DNA from: a virus
DNA length: 50,005 bases
Direction: 5' to 3' (one strand)
IMG/VR virus record: IMGVR_UViG_3300028610_000159
Span: 1-50,005 of that record
A program made the position numbers and the translations under genes. The notes under the pieces were generated by a model. The model did no database searches and was not told where the DNA came from. It saw only the letters and a list, made by a program, of their open reading frames with translations. Positions 1 through 6,156 of this stretch are shown one piece after another (positions within the stretch are counted from its first letter, which is position 1; each line of letters begins with the position of its first letter).

Positions 1-136
1 GCAGACTATCGCTGAGATTTGTGCTTTGATGAAACCTGATCCGGGCTTAATGGTTGACCCCGTTTTGGCTGCGAAGGTTTTTTATGCCAATAGAAAAGAA
101 TATCCCCCTTCTGACTGCGATAAGTTGAAGGCGGCA
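1..136. repeat. Left copy of 136-bp terminal overlap
   Basis: The first 136 bases are identical to bases 49870-50005. The recombinase reading frame crosses this junction without interruption. The simplest reading is a circular or circularly permuted genome of 49,869 bp whose assembly overlaps itself. A true short terminal repeat is less likely because the repeat lies inside a coding sequence with no visible end signal. Confidence 0.9.
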
Positions 137-355
137 ACATGGCTCTGGAAACTAAATCCAAGCATCTATAAAGAGGACAACAGGGACGCCCTCGACAAGC
201 AATTAGGGCTCCCCGGTGATGAGGACAGCCAACCCGATCACGTTGAATGCCGATATGTTTGTGTAATTTGTGACAATGAATTCGACGCCCTCAACAAAGA
301 CGGTAATTGTCCGAATTGCACAGGTAGTGATGTTACTGACAGGAGACCGGAGTAA
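1..355 (+). CDS. erf: Erf-like recombinase, C-terminal part with zinc ribbon
   Basis: This is the continuation of the gene that starts at 49295. The reading frame enters at base 2 and stops at 353-355, overlapping the next ATG by one base. After a charged helical stretch the protein ends in a zinc-ribbon-like module: VCVIC about 30 residues from the end and NCPNC about 12 residues from the end. Classical Erf of P22 ends without such a ribbon, so this C-terminal module could be a DNA- or partner-binding addition. That role is inference. Confidence 0.8.
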   Translation, partial: QTIAEICALMKPDPGLMVDPVLAAKVFYANRKEYPPSDCDKLKAATWLWKLNPSIYKEDNRDALDKQLGLPGDEDSQPDHVECRYVCVICDNEFDALNKDGNCPNCTGSDVTDRRPE

Positions 356-771
356 TGCCAACATATCGCTGTAAAATGGTAAATGGACAACCGGCCTTTG
401 GTGTCAAGATGTCCGAAATACTCGGACAACTGGAACAGGGTGGGGGACTGAAAGTTCTAACCCCTGTGGAATATATTACAGATCAACAGAGAAAATGGTA
501 TAAAGGCATCTGTTTGCCGTGGCTGATGAAACACGACGAGAACCAGGAGAGCCGCGAATGGTGGGATATGGAAGTCAAGAGTTTATGTAATGGTTTAGGC
601 TTACTCAAAAAAGAGATATTCTTCTTGGGTTACGGTAACTCTGTTGGGCGACTGACAACTAAAGGCGTCGGCGTAAAAAACATGACTCAATTCATCGAGG
701 AGATATTAGCAATGTCAGTAACAAAGAATTGGGGAATATCCCCGCCAGACAAAGAATTAAGGAAAAAATAA
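355..771 (+). CDS. NinB-like recombination-associated protein (tentative)
   Basis: 138 residues. The start overlaps the Erf stop and the stop overlaps the SSB start (taATG), so the three genes are translationally coupled. The pattern of an EYITDQQRKWYKG segment, a middle helical region and a late TTKGVGVKNMTQFIEEIL segment resembles NinB/Orf-type proteins that act in phage recombination. Position between an annealing protein and SSB agrees with that. The similarity is weak by eye, so the specific family is uncertain. Confidence 0.45.
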   Translation: MPTYRCKMVNGQPAFGVKMSEILGQLEQGGGLKVLTPVEYITDQQRKWYKGICLPWLMKHDENQESREWWDMEVKSLCNGLGLLKKEIFFLGYGNSVGRLTTKGVGVKNMTQFIEEILAMSVTKNWGISPPDKELRKK

Positions 772-1160
772 TGTCATCATACAACCGAGTAATTTTACTA
801 GGCAATCTAACCCGCGACCCCGAACTTAGATACTTGCCGAACAGCCAGACGGCAGTTGTGGATATAGGACTTGCAACTACCCGTAAGTGGCAAGGACAAG
901 ACAAGCAACAGCATGAAGAAACTTGTTTTGTGGATTGCACTATCTTCGGCAAACGCGCTGAGGTAGTCAATAAGCACTTCCAGAAAGGTAATCCGATATT
1001 CATTGAGGGCTATCTGAAATTTGAAAGCTGGCAGGCTCAGGACGGATCAAAGCGTAGCAAGCTGTTGAGTTCGTCGGAGGACAGAAACAACAAGAAGATA
1101 GTGGGCAACAGCATTATGGCGGTGGGCAAGGCGAGGCTCCCGGGAAGTGAACCCTTTTAA
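771..1160 (+). CDS. ssb: Single-stranded DNA-binding protein with abnormal tail frame
   Basis: 129 residues from ATG 771. The OB-fold start (MSSYNRVILLGNLTRDPELR), the central TCFVDCTIFGKRAEVV and the EGYLKFESWQAQDGSKRSK strand are diagnostic of bacterial-type SSB. It coats single strands during replication and recombination. From about base 1062 the frame no longer looks like SSB. The -1 frame instead reads VEFVGGQKQQEDSGQQHYGG and then GQGEAPGK, a typical Gly/Gln-rich linker, until 1148. The last residues in the zero frame (GSEPF) again resemble an SSB C-terminal tip. Two compensating indels would explain this. An upstream in-frame start at 729 is possible, but 771 matches the family N-terminus. 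Confidence 0.9.
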   Translation: MSSYNRVILLGNLTRDPELRYLPNSQTAVVDIGLATTRKWQGQDKQQHEETCFVDCTIFGKRAEVVNKHFQKGNPIFIEGYLKFESWQAQDGSKRSKLLSSSEDRNNKKIVGNSIMAVGKARLPGSEPF

Positions 1161-1211
1161 CCGAATGGACAATTTCGCCTGTGGTATACCCCCAGCGGAA
1201 ACGGTAGAGAT

Positions 1212-1880
1212 ATGAGAGAACATCCAAAACTATTAACCGGCGAAATGGTAAGGGCTGTACTTGAAGACCGGAAGACGCAGACAAGGGAGATTAACAAAAC
1301 AATACCAGAAGGCTGCGAAATGTGTCCGGTTTCAGTTGCGTTAGATGTAGCTTCGCCCAGTGGCTATTCATGGTTTTCCGATATGTACGGGACGCATCAC
1401 ATAAAACCCAAATACCAAATCGGCGACTTGCTTTATGTGCGGGAAAAGTTTAGCATAAGCACTGAATCACATGGCTCGGATGGACACTATAATATGACTT
1501 ATGCTGCCGATGGTTATGTTGACGAGATTGACTACAGCGAGATTGATATGGGGCGATTAAAGCCGGGGAAAACATATCCTTGCATCCACATGCCGAAATG
1601 GGCATCCCGCCTCTGGCTTGAAATAACAGATGTACGGATTGAACAGTTGCAAAAAATAAGCGAGGAAGACACTTTGCTTGAGGGGATAAGAAGAGTTTGG
1701 GACGGGCATAAATGGTGGTATAGAAATTACGACGAATCAGCAAAGGGCGATTTTACGGGATATGATGGTCAGCGAGAATCATTTCGCACTCTCTGGGACT
1801 CGCTATACAAACAACGTAATAACGGCTGGGATATAAACCCGTGGGTTTGGAGACTTGAATTTAAAAAGGTGAAAAAATGA
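1212..1880 (+). CDS. Phage ASCH-like domain protein
   Basis: 222 residues. It starts with EHPKLLTGEMVRAVLEDRKTQ, followed later by IGDLLYVREKF, MPKWASRLWLEITDVRIEQL and a C-terminal FRTLWDSLY. This is a familiar phage protein type (lambda-like 'morphogenetic'/ASCH-type annotations) with a PUA-like fold expected to bind RNA or modified bases. Its role in phages is not established. The stop overlaps the next small gene in an ATGA junction. Confidence 0.65.
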   Translation: MREHPKLLTGEMVRAVLEDRKTQTREINKTIPEGCEMCPVSVALDVASPSGYSWFSDMYGTHHIKPKYQIGDLLYVREKFSISTESHGSDGHYNMTYAADGYVDEIDYSEIDMGRLKPGKTYPCIHMPKWASRLWLEITDVRIEQLQKISEEDTLLEGIRRVWDGHKWWYRNYDESAKGDFTGYDGQRESFRTLWDSLYKQRNNGWDINPWVWRLEFKKVKK

Positions 1881-1996
1881 CAATGGACGAAATCAAAACA
1901 GCACGTAAAAAGACAAGTTGCAGAAGGATCGCCCCCGAAGCATGGAGGCTGGCAGCATGGAGGCTACTCAAGGATGTTCTTACGGATGATAGGTGA
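1877..1996 (+). CDS. Small basic protein, 39 residues
   Basis: It overlaps the preceding stop (ATGA at 1877-1880), so translation is probably coupled. The product is short and basic, with a repeated EAWRLAAWRLL stretch that would form an amphipathic helix. I do not recognise it. A weak hairpin with a T-rich tail (2008-2029) follows and may end this transcription unit. Confidence 0.4.
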   Translation: MTMDEIKTARKKTSCRRIAPEAWRLAAWRLLKDVLTDDR

Positions 1997-2035
1997 CGGA
2001 TCGCTGTGAGCACGGAGGCTCTTTTATTTAGGATA

Positions 2036-2137
2036 ATGTGCCGGGTAAAAGCATGTTTCCATAGGCTTCCGACTTGTACCTCTTATGGTGTTGACGCGCT
2101 GTTCGAGTCTATCGGGCCCGGCACCTATTAACTTTTA
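2036..2137 (+). ncRNA. Pseudoknot RNA element A
   Basis: S1 pairs 2038-2045 (GTGCCGGG) with 2117-2124 (CCCGGCAC). S2 pairs 2046-2051 (TAAAAG), inside the S1 loop, with 2132-2137 (CTTTTA), outside it, giving H-type pseudoknot order. A nested stem 2059-2063/2084-2088 (CCATA/TATGG) lies in the loop. A 31-codon frame starts at ATG 2036, on S1a, and runs to 2131, so a leader peptide cannot be excluded. The next gene starts at 2151 after TTGGAGATATT. S2 is A/T-only, which makes this the weakest of the six main elements. No clear promoter is seen. Confidence 0.45.
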
Positions 2138-2150
2138 ATTTGGAGATATT

Positions 2151-2372
2151 ATGAAATTCAACGCAAGGGCATTTACGCATATTACATTTGATTTTGAGAT
2201 TGAAGCGGAGTCAGAACAAGAGGTTGAGGAAATGGTTACCCAGCATTTGAAATACGTTGCGGGTGGTAAACTTGACGATCAAAAAATAACCATCAATACA
2301 GACGACTCCACAGAACTAACGAATATATTTGTCATGGAAGTCGAGATCGAGGATGTGTACGAATTAGACTAA
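2151..2372 (+). CDS. Acidic protein, 73 residues, unknown
   Basis: Strong ribosome site (TTGGAGATATT) before ATG 2151; the same 14-base string TTGGAGATATTATG also precedes the gene at 45828. The product is small and acidic (DFEIEAESEQEVEEM, VEIEDVYELD) with alternating hydrophobic residues suggesting a compact beta/alpha domain. I do not recognise the family. A rho-independent terminator follows it closely. Confidence 0.75.
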   Translation: MKFNARAFTHITFDFEIEAESEQEVEEMVTQHLKYVAGGKLDDQKITINTDDSTELTNIFVMEVEIEDVYELD

Positions 2373-2386
2373 GTTTCTCCCCTCCA

Positions 2387-2432
2387 GCCGGGCGGAGATA
2401 CATGACTGGGTTTCCGTCCGGCATTTATTTTT
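2387..2432 (+). terminator. Rho-independent terminator
   Basis: A 10-bp stem (2387-2396 with 2413-2422, one G-U) with a 16-base loop is followed by the T-rich run ATTTATTTTT. It separates the gene at 2151 from the promoter at 2443 and so ends the recombination/early transcript. Confidence 0.75.
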
Positions 2433-2442
2433 AAAAAAGAAT

Positions 2443-2470
2443 TTGACTTCTTCCAGAAAAGTAGTATATT
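2443..2470 (+). promoter_or_regulatory. Sigma70-type promoter before element B
   Basis: TTGACT (2443-2448), a 16-base spacer and TATATT (2465-2470). The expected start of transcription, near 2477, falls at the first base of the pseudoknot element and at its ATG (2478). The upstream string AAGAATTTGAC recurs before the promoter at 44257. Confidence 0.75.
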
Positions 2471-2477
2471 GTAATAT

Positions 2478-2554
2478 ATGAAGACTGAGACTATGAAATA
2501 TAAACCCCGAACCCGGAGCAATTCCTCTCAGTCTTCTTTCAGGTAAGGGGTTTT
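2478..2554 (+). ncRNA. Pseudoknot RNA element B
   Basis: S1 is an 11-bp perfect helix, 2480-2490 with 2526-2536 (GAAGACTGAGA/TCTCAGTCTTC). S2 is 7 bp, 2502-2508 (AAACCCC) in the S1 loop with 2547-2553 (GGGGTTT) downstream, giving an H-type pseudoknot followed by a short T run. A 22-codon frame starts at ATG 2478 and ends at 2546. The promoter at 2443-2470 would start the RNA at S1a itself. It lies just upstream of the gene at 2575. Confidence 0.7.
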
Positions 2555-2574
2555 CTAATTAAAGGAGTAGTATT

Positions 2575-2844
2575 GTGGAGCAAAGTGAGCCAATGAAAGA
2601 CTCGGAACTTGACAGATATTGTTCTCAAGTGGAAACAGAAATGTCATCACTAAATCACGCAATCAAGAAGCTTATAGGTGGTTTGGAGAAATTCAGAGTG
2701 CCGGGCACTAAAATCGAAGAAAAGCCCACACTCGACACCCAGCATCAGATGTCTTCCCATGCTAGCCAGCTATGCCGATGGGCTGACGGAGCCAAAGAGA
2801 TGCGTGAGTCACTTGAATGTTTGATGAATGAACTGGAAATATAA
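2575..2844 (+). CDS. Helical protein, 89 residues, unknown
   Basis: GTG start at 2575 with a strong AAAGGAGTAGTATT site; no better ATG is available at that spacing. The sequence is predicted helical with two amphipathic segments (ETEMSSLNHAIKKLIGGLEK and REMRESLECLMNELEI-like end). Probably a small phage accessory protein made from the promoter at 2443. Not recognised. Confidence 0.7.
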   Translation: MEQSEPMKDSELDRYCSQVETEMSSLNHAIKKLIGGLEKFRVPGTKIEEKPTLDTQHQMSSHASQLCRWADGAKEMRESLECLMNELEI

Positions 2845-2902
2845 ACCAGTACCCCACCGAGAGTACGGCCTGGACGGCTGGTTTCGCGAAGTCCCCCGGT
2901 GA
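2828..2902 (+). CDS. Possible 24-residue peptide overlapping weak pseudoknot C
   Basis: ATG 2828 lies inside the end of the preceding gene, shifted in frame, and the frame stops at 2902. The peptide (MNWKYKPVPHREYGLDGWF and five more residues) looks protein-like. The same DNA can also form S1 2843-2849/2878-2884 (AAACCAG/CTGGTTT) and a short S2 2855-2859/2897-2901 (CACCG/CGGTG) in pseudoknot order. Either reading is weak alone. A hairpin at 2925-2943 follows. Confidence 0.3.
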   Translation: MNWKYKPVPHREYGLDGWFREVPR

Positions 2903-2960
2903 TTTACAAGTCAATAATGAGAGCGGCGGCGTGTGATGTCGCCCCAACAGGAGTAATAGA

Positions 2961-3422
2961 ATGAGTAGGCCAATAAAATTCCGGGGCAAAGTGCTTGAGG
3001 GTATGTTGTCTGTAGATAAATATGTAAACTCATGGATTTACGGCGATTTGTCACATCTGGGCGACGATTTCTGTATTTCGTCGATAGACAGTGAGGAGCA
3101 GATAGAAAATCCTGAGTTAATAATCCCCACAATGCAAGTCGATCCTGCCACCGTAGGGCAATTCACCGGCCTATCCGATAAGAACGGGAAAGAGATATAC
3201 GAGGGGGATCGGTTGAAATGCAAGTGTAAGAAACGGCCTCTCGCAATGCCTCCTAGGGGCAAGCAGAAGTATGTTTACAAAGAAGCTTTAGTTGAATGGT
3301 GGAGTTCTTCTTGCGCACATGGGTATAGGTTAAAGTTCAAACATGGAACAATGATGGCCAAGCAGGGTGGATTGAACACGATGGAAGTTGAAGTAATCGG
3401 CAATATCCACGAGGATAAATAA
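2961..3422 (+). CDS. YopX family protein
   Basis: 153 residues from ATG 2961 with an AGGAG site. It opens with MSRPIKFRGKV and contains TVGQFTGLSDKNGKEIYEGDRLKC and the closing VEVIGNIHEDK, the hallmarks of the YopX family found in many phages. YopX proteins are small beta-rich proteins of unknown biochemical role. An insertion of KCKKRPLAMPPRGKQK lies where the family usually has a short loop. Confidence 0.85.
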   Translation: MSRPIKFRGKVLEGMLSVDKYVNSWIYGDLSHLGDDFCISSIDSEEQIENPELIIPTMQVDPATVGQFTGLSDKNGKEIYEGDRLKCKCKKRPLAMPPRGKQKYVYKEALVEWWSSSCAHGYRLKFKHGTMMAKQGGLNTMEVEVIGNIHEDK

Positions 3423-3462
3423 AAGAGGCGATTACATTTAGCCCCGAACTGATAGGAGAATA

Positions 3463-3660
3463 ATGATAACCCCACAACAGAAAATATCCAGTCTCTTGAA
3501 GAAGCTCGACGCCATCACCTTAGAGTGCTCTGAGAGGGGCAAGGAGCTAACCAGAATCAACGTTCTCGTAGAAAAGGCCCCAATGCCGGACGAGACTAGA
3601 GAATCGCTTAGAGAGCCGCTGGAGAGCTATGTGAAGCGGTGCGGGAAAGGAAAATTATGA
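3463..3660 (+). CDS. Small coiled-coil-like protein, 65 residues
   Basis: ATG 3463 after ATAGGAGAATA. The first 35 residues (ISSLLKKLDAITLECSERGK) have heptad spacing suited to a short coiled coil. The C-terminus is basic. Its end overlaps the next start by four bases (ATGA at 3657-3660), so the two genes are probably coupled. Not recognised. Confidence 0.65.
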   Translation: MITPQQKISSLLKKLDAITLECSERGKELTRINVLVEKAPMPDETRESLREPLESYVKRCGKGKL

Positions 3661-3923
3661 AATCTTATTCAGAAGTTATCAAAGCAATTAAGAAATGGAC
3701 TAGGCACAATAGAGTAAAAAAGTATCTCTTTGTGGCGGAGCTTGCAAGGGGACGCATGGGAACCGATAATGACGACGATCTCTACTGTGTCAACGAGGCT
3801 GCTTTCGACGCCTTTTTCGACATAACCGCCTTACGTAATGCTTTCAGACGTGCAAAATCGAGGTATAACCAACACGATGCTTATGTAGAGGATTTATTTG
3901 ACGGGGATGGAGAAAGAATGTAA
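3657..3923 (+). CDS. Unknown protein, 88 residues
   Basis: ATG 3657 overlaps the preceding stop and has the AAAGGAAAATT ribosome site; an in-frame upstream start at 3639 would lack one. Contains a basic helix (VIKAIKKWTRHNRVKKYLF), then an acidic DNDDDLYCVNEAAFDAFFD stretch and an acidic C-terminus. Not recognised. Confidence 0.6.
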   Translation: MKSYSEVIKAIKKWTRHNRVKKYLFVAELARGRMGTDNDDDLYCVNEAAFDAFFDITALRNAFRRAKSRYNQHDAYVEDLFDGDGERM

Positions 3924-3945
3924 CCCCAACCAAGAAAGAATAAGA

Positions 3946-4434
3946 ATGGCTAAGAAACGAAAGAAGAAGCCACACACGCCCAGAAGCAGAGTAAAGGCAT
4001 TTCTGCGCAGGTTAAGCTTGCATTCAAGAGAACGTGCAGCAGTTATGAAAAAGGCAGGGTACAGATGTCTTGATTGCGATGCCAAGCAAAGCAAGGCCAG
4101 AGGCAAAGAAGTTAAAGTAGAGGCTCACCACAATCCTCCGATTGACTGGGATGGGATTGTAGACTTGATATTTGAACGAATACTGGATGCACCACAAGAA
4201 ATTTTATGTGAGGCTTGTCACCGCAAAGCCCACGAAAATAAGAAACTTCTAACAAAAGAAATAGTAGAGACTTACCGCAACCCCGACAAGCGGTGCGTCT
4301 ATCCGTTTGAGCCGAATCCGGTGGGTTATTGCTGGGCGTATGCTCACCACGTTGACGGAACAGAACGATTTGAGGATATGGGCAAGATATGTCCAAGCTG
4401 TGAATATTGGAAAGAAAATGAAGCGACATGTTAA
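3946..4434 (+). CDS. HNH endonuclease-like protein
   Basis: 162 residues from ATG 3946; starts at 3898 or 3907 are also open but overlap the previous gene. A very basic N-terminus (MAKKRKKKPHTPRSR) precedes a zinc-finger HNH layout: CLDC at 41-44, AHHNPP at 60-65, and CEACHRKAHE near 88-97. A second set of Cys/His residues lies near the C-terminus (CWAYAHH, CPSC). HNH proteins nick or cut DNA; in phages they act in packaging, repair or as homing enzymes. No flanking intron is visible, so a stand-alone role is likely. Confidence 0.7.
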   Translation: MAKKRKKKPHTPRSRVKAFLRRLSLHSRERAAVMKKAGYRCLDCDAKQSKARGKEVKVEAHHNPPIDWDGIVDLIFERILDAPQEILCEACHRKAHENKKLLTKEIVETYRNPDKRCVYPFEPNPVGYCWAYAHHVDGTERFEDMGKICPSCEYWKENEATC

Positions 4435-4669
4435 AATCTATCTCGACTTCCACGGCTATACAATAGCAGACATAATAATCTGCGAAATGCCTGAGTGCGG
4501 TGCCGTAGCCGTAGACATACACCATATCGATCCGCGTGGCATGGGTGGTAATCCTGATAAGGATGTAATCGAGAATCTTGTAGGCTTATGCCGTGACTGC
4601 CATGATAAAGCCGAAGCTGGAATAATTACGAAAGATGAATTGAAGCAGCTAACCCACAGCAGGAGATAA
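4418..4669 (+). CDS. Second small HNH protein
   Basis: 83 residues. It carries ICEMPECG (Cys 22 and 27), DIHHIDPRGMGG from residue 34, ENLVGLCRDCHDKAE with Asn 53 and Cys 58/61-His 62: a complete minimal HNH motif with zinc ligands. The start lies inside the end of the preceding HNH gene with TTGGAAAGAAA upstream. Two HNH genes side by side suggests duplication or a shared nuclease function; their sequences are not closely alike. Confidence 0.75.
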   Translation: MKRHVKIYLDFHGYTIADIIICEMPECGAVAVDIHHIDPRGMGGNPDKDVIENLVGLCRDCHDKAEAGIITKDELKQLTHSRR

Positions 4670-4673
4670 AGAC

Positions 4674-4844
4674 ATGAAAGCAGTTTATAAATGCCCGAAG
4701 TGTGGTACATTTACTGGCAAAACAGGCGTTTATTATGCAGGAACCTACGCCCACAAGTGCCCGCATTGTAAACAAAAGGTTCAATTACATGTTACCGGGA
4801 GTAGTCACTGGACGATTAGTTCGACAACTGCAACGTGTAAGTAG
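4674..4844 (+). CDS. Zinc-ribbon protein, 56 residues
   Basis: ATG 4674 after AGGAGATAAAGAC. CPKC at residues 7-10 and CPHC at 29-32 form a classic two-knuckle zinc ribbon, followed by a short beta-like tail ending in TATCK. Such proteins usually bind nucleic acid or a partner protein. Several other zinc-knuckle small genes occur in this early region. Stop is TAG. Confidence 0.65.
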   Translation: MKAVYKCPKCGTFTGKTGVYYAGTYAHKCPHCKQKVQLHVTGSSHWTISSTTATCK

Positions 4845-4883
4845 CCCCCGGATAAATGAAAATAATTTCAAGAAAGCAAGGAG

Positions 4884-5048
4884 ATGAAATACACAGATGA
4901 ACAGATCGAAAGGCTCATATTCCACTGTAAATGGATGTTAGCTGAAATGGATTACCGTAACACCCAAACAGGTATAGATTCGTCGGATTCGCCAGAGGTT
5001 GCGGAGTTGAGAGAATTGTTAGCGGTGTTGAATGAACCAATTATATAA
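4884..5048 (+). CDS. Small acidic helical protein, 54 residues
   Basis: Good AAGGAG site at five bases before ATG 4884. Predicted helical and acidic (YTDEQIERLIFHCKWMLAEM, EVAELRELLAVLNE). It overlaps the next gene by 17 bases. Not recognised. Confidence 0.55.
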   Translation: MKYTDEQIERLIFHCKWMLAEMDYRNTQTGIDSSDSPEVAELRELLAVLNEPII

Positions 5049-5208
5049 ACAACTACTCCAAAGAAAGAAAACGCCCAAAGCAATGTTCCTGTTGGCAAGG
5101 CTATTCGGCAAGAAAGCCCAATTTACGGACTCAGGCTATCAATTAACTGTTTATTACTTCCGTGAACAAATATTTGTGGCTAAATTTGAGAAAAGATTTG
5201 ACAAATGA
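5032..5208 (+). CDS. Small basic protein, 58 residues
   Basis: ATG 5032 lies within the end of the preceding gene in another frame. The product is basic with a helical N-terminus (MNQLYKQLLQRKKTPKAMF) and a beta-like middle (YQLTVYYFREQIFVAKF). Its last codons contain the -35 box of the promoter for the next unit. Not recognised. Confidence 0.5.
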   Translation: MNQLYKQLLQRKKTPKAMFLLARLFGKKAQFTDSGYQLTVYYFREQIFVAKFEKRFDK

Positions 5209-5230
5209 ATCTCATAGGGTAAACTATAAT
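5198..5230 (+). promoter_or_regulatory. Promoter before element D
   Basis: TTGACA (5198-5203) is perfect. TAAACT (5220-5225) sits at 16 bases and overlaps a perfect TATAAT (5225-5230) at 21 bases. The pairing is ambiguous but the region is a strong promoter candidate. It overlaps the 3' end of the gene at 5032. A four-codon frame with an unusually strong GGAGGTG site follows at 5270-5284. Confidence 0.65.
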
Positions 5231-5293
5231 TTTACATAGCACTTTTGATAATAGATTCGGAGGTGTAATATGAAGCCAATGTAAAGAAGAATA

Positions 5294-5385
5294 ATGAATA
5301 AAAGCGTACTGAGACAAGTGAAAAAGTTCAACAAAGCCCGAAACGGGGAGTTCCTAGTACGCTCTCCCCATGCTGGGCTTTTTTT
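5294..5385 (+). ncRNA. Pseudoknot RNA element D with terminator-like end
   Basis: S1 pairs 5303-5310 (AGCGTACT) with 5356-5363 (AGTACGCT). The second strand lies in the loop of S2, a two-part helix: 5333-5339/5375-5381 (AAAGCCC/GGGCTTT) and 5345-5350/5364-5369 (GGGGAG/CTCCCC). S1b abuts S2b directly. S2 plus T7 (5379-5385) is a strong intrinsic terminator. The upstream strand could therefore modulate termination by pairing with the terminator loop. Confidence 0.7.
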
Positions 5386-5398
5386 ATGTCTGGAGTGA
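5294..5398 (+). CDS. Possible 34-residue peptide spanning element D
   Basis: ATG 5294 opens a 34-codon frame (MNKSVLRQVKKFNKARNGEF, then LVRSPHAGLF) that covers the whole pseudoknot and stops just before the ribosome site of the next gene. The upstream site (AAAGAAGAATA) is mediocre. It may be a translated leader whose ribosome traffic alters the RNA fold, or a chance frame. Confidence 0.3.
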   Translation: MNKSVLRQVKKFNKARNGEFLVRSPHAGLFLCLE

Positions 5399-5401
5399 AT
5401 T

Positions 5402-5725
5402 ATGAATGATAGAGAAAAATTGATTAAGAAATTCGCTGGAGCAATAAACGAAATGAGCAGGGAGGAAGATTCTAATACGCCAGATTTCCTTTTGGCGGAG
5501 TATTTAGTATTTTGCTTGGAAGCTTTTGAGTTGGCAAGCAATAAAAGAGAGGTATGGTTCGGTGTCCACCTTGACATCTTGAACGACTGGCCGGAATTGA
5601 TTATGACTGCTATTGGTGAAGCCTCTATGTGTTGGAGCGAGACGCCCAAGGGGACTTTTGATAGTACAAGAGCACAAAAAATAGGAATAAAACTTCTCGA
5701 AGACATCAAGTCTCAGCCAAAATAA
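5402..5725 (+). CDS. Unknown protein, 107 residues
   Basis: ATG 5402 with a TGGAG site immediately downstream of element D, so its expression depends on reading through that structure. Mainly helical and acidic (EKLIKKFAGAINEMSREED, FCLEAFELASNKREVWFGV). Not recognised. Confidence 0.7.
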   Translation: MNDREKLIKKFAGAINEMSREEDSNTPDFLLAEYLVFCLEAFELASNKREVWFGVHLDILNDWPELIMTAIGEASMCWSETPKGTFDSTRAQKIGIKLLEDIKSQPK

Positions 5726-5806
5726 AACAAATATCCCATTTATAATATATCAAGCCTTCACCATGCGTAGGAAACCCGGTATGTTTAAAATTAAGGAAAA
5801 GGAAAA

Positions 5807-6016
5807 ATGATAGCAAAAATGTACTTACATAGTTGCAAAGAAGACAACTACGGCTTAGCTGAGGAACTGAATTTGCCGGAAAACATCCACCAAGAATTTA
5901 GCTATGCTTTATACGAAGTTGAGTTCGATGTTGAAATTGACGAAAAAACAGGAGATTGCGTAATCTGGAAGGTAAATGGAAGAGCCGTAGCCCCGAACAA
6001 ACCCATAACCCCATGA
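5807..6016 (+). CDS. Unknown protein, 69 residues
   Basis: ATG 5807 with AAGGAAAAGG upstream; it overlaps, as ATGA, a 15-codon basic leader frame that starts at 5763. A beta-like middle (YEVEFDVEIDEKTGDCVIWK) suggests a small globular domain. Followed directly by the long hairpin element E. Not recognised. Confidence 0.65.
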   Translation: MIAKMYLHSCKEDNYGLAEELNLPENIHQEFSYALYEVEFDVEIDEKTGDCVIWKVNGRAVAPNKPITP

Positions 6017-6026
6017 ACCACCTATT

Positions 6027-6128
6027 AAAACCGAGGGCAAGTAGCACAAATTCCGGTTCGGCTGGAAGAATGAAGATACTCTGACATTCACGCTATTCAA
6101 CATCCTGACAGATAGCCCTCGGTTTTTT
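6027..6128 (+). ncRNA. Structured leader element E with 12-bp closing stem
   Basis: A 12-bp perfect helix pairs 6027-6038 (AAAACCGAGGGC) with 6115-6126 and is followed by a T run to 6128. The 76-base loop can form three smaller hairpins: 6051-6056/6062-6067 around a UUCG-type loop, 6068-6072/6085-6089 (GAATG/CATTC), and 6092-6096/6112-6116 (GCTAT/ATAGC). The last overlaps the closing stem by two bases. I find no convincing S2 partner, so this is not clearly a pseudoknot. It could be a terminator or a multi-branched leader for the gene at 6157. A 23-codon frame starts at ATG 6013. Confidence 0.6.
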
Positions 6129-6156
6129 AAATATTAACCAATACAAGGAGATTATT

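Noticed and set aside
1-136. Biological direct terminal repeat
   Set aside because: The repeat is inside one gene whose frame continues across the junction, and its length suits an assembly overlap; circular closure is simpler.
2038-2125. tRNA-like stretch with GTGCCGGG/CCCGGCAC ends and a GTTCGAGTC string
   Set aside because: No T-stem complements around the GTTCGAGTC loop and no D or anticodon arm of the right size; it fits the pseudoknot reading better.
3946-4669. HNH genes as homing endonucleases within an intron
   Set aside because: Both genes sit in normal operon spacing and no split gene or intron-like RNA fold lies around them.
5741-5746. Perfect TATAAT before the gene at 5807
   Set aside because: No -35-like hexamer at 15-19 bases upstream; kept only as a possible weak promoter.
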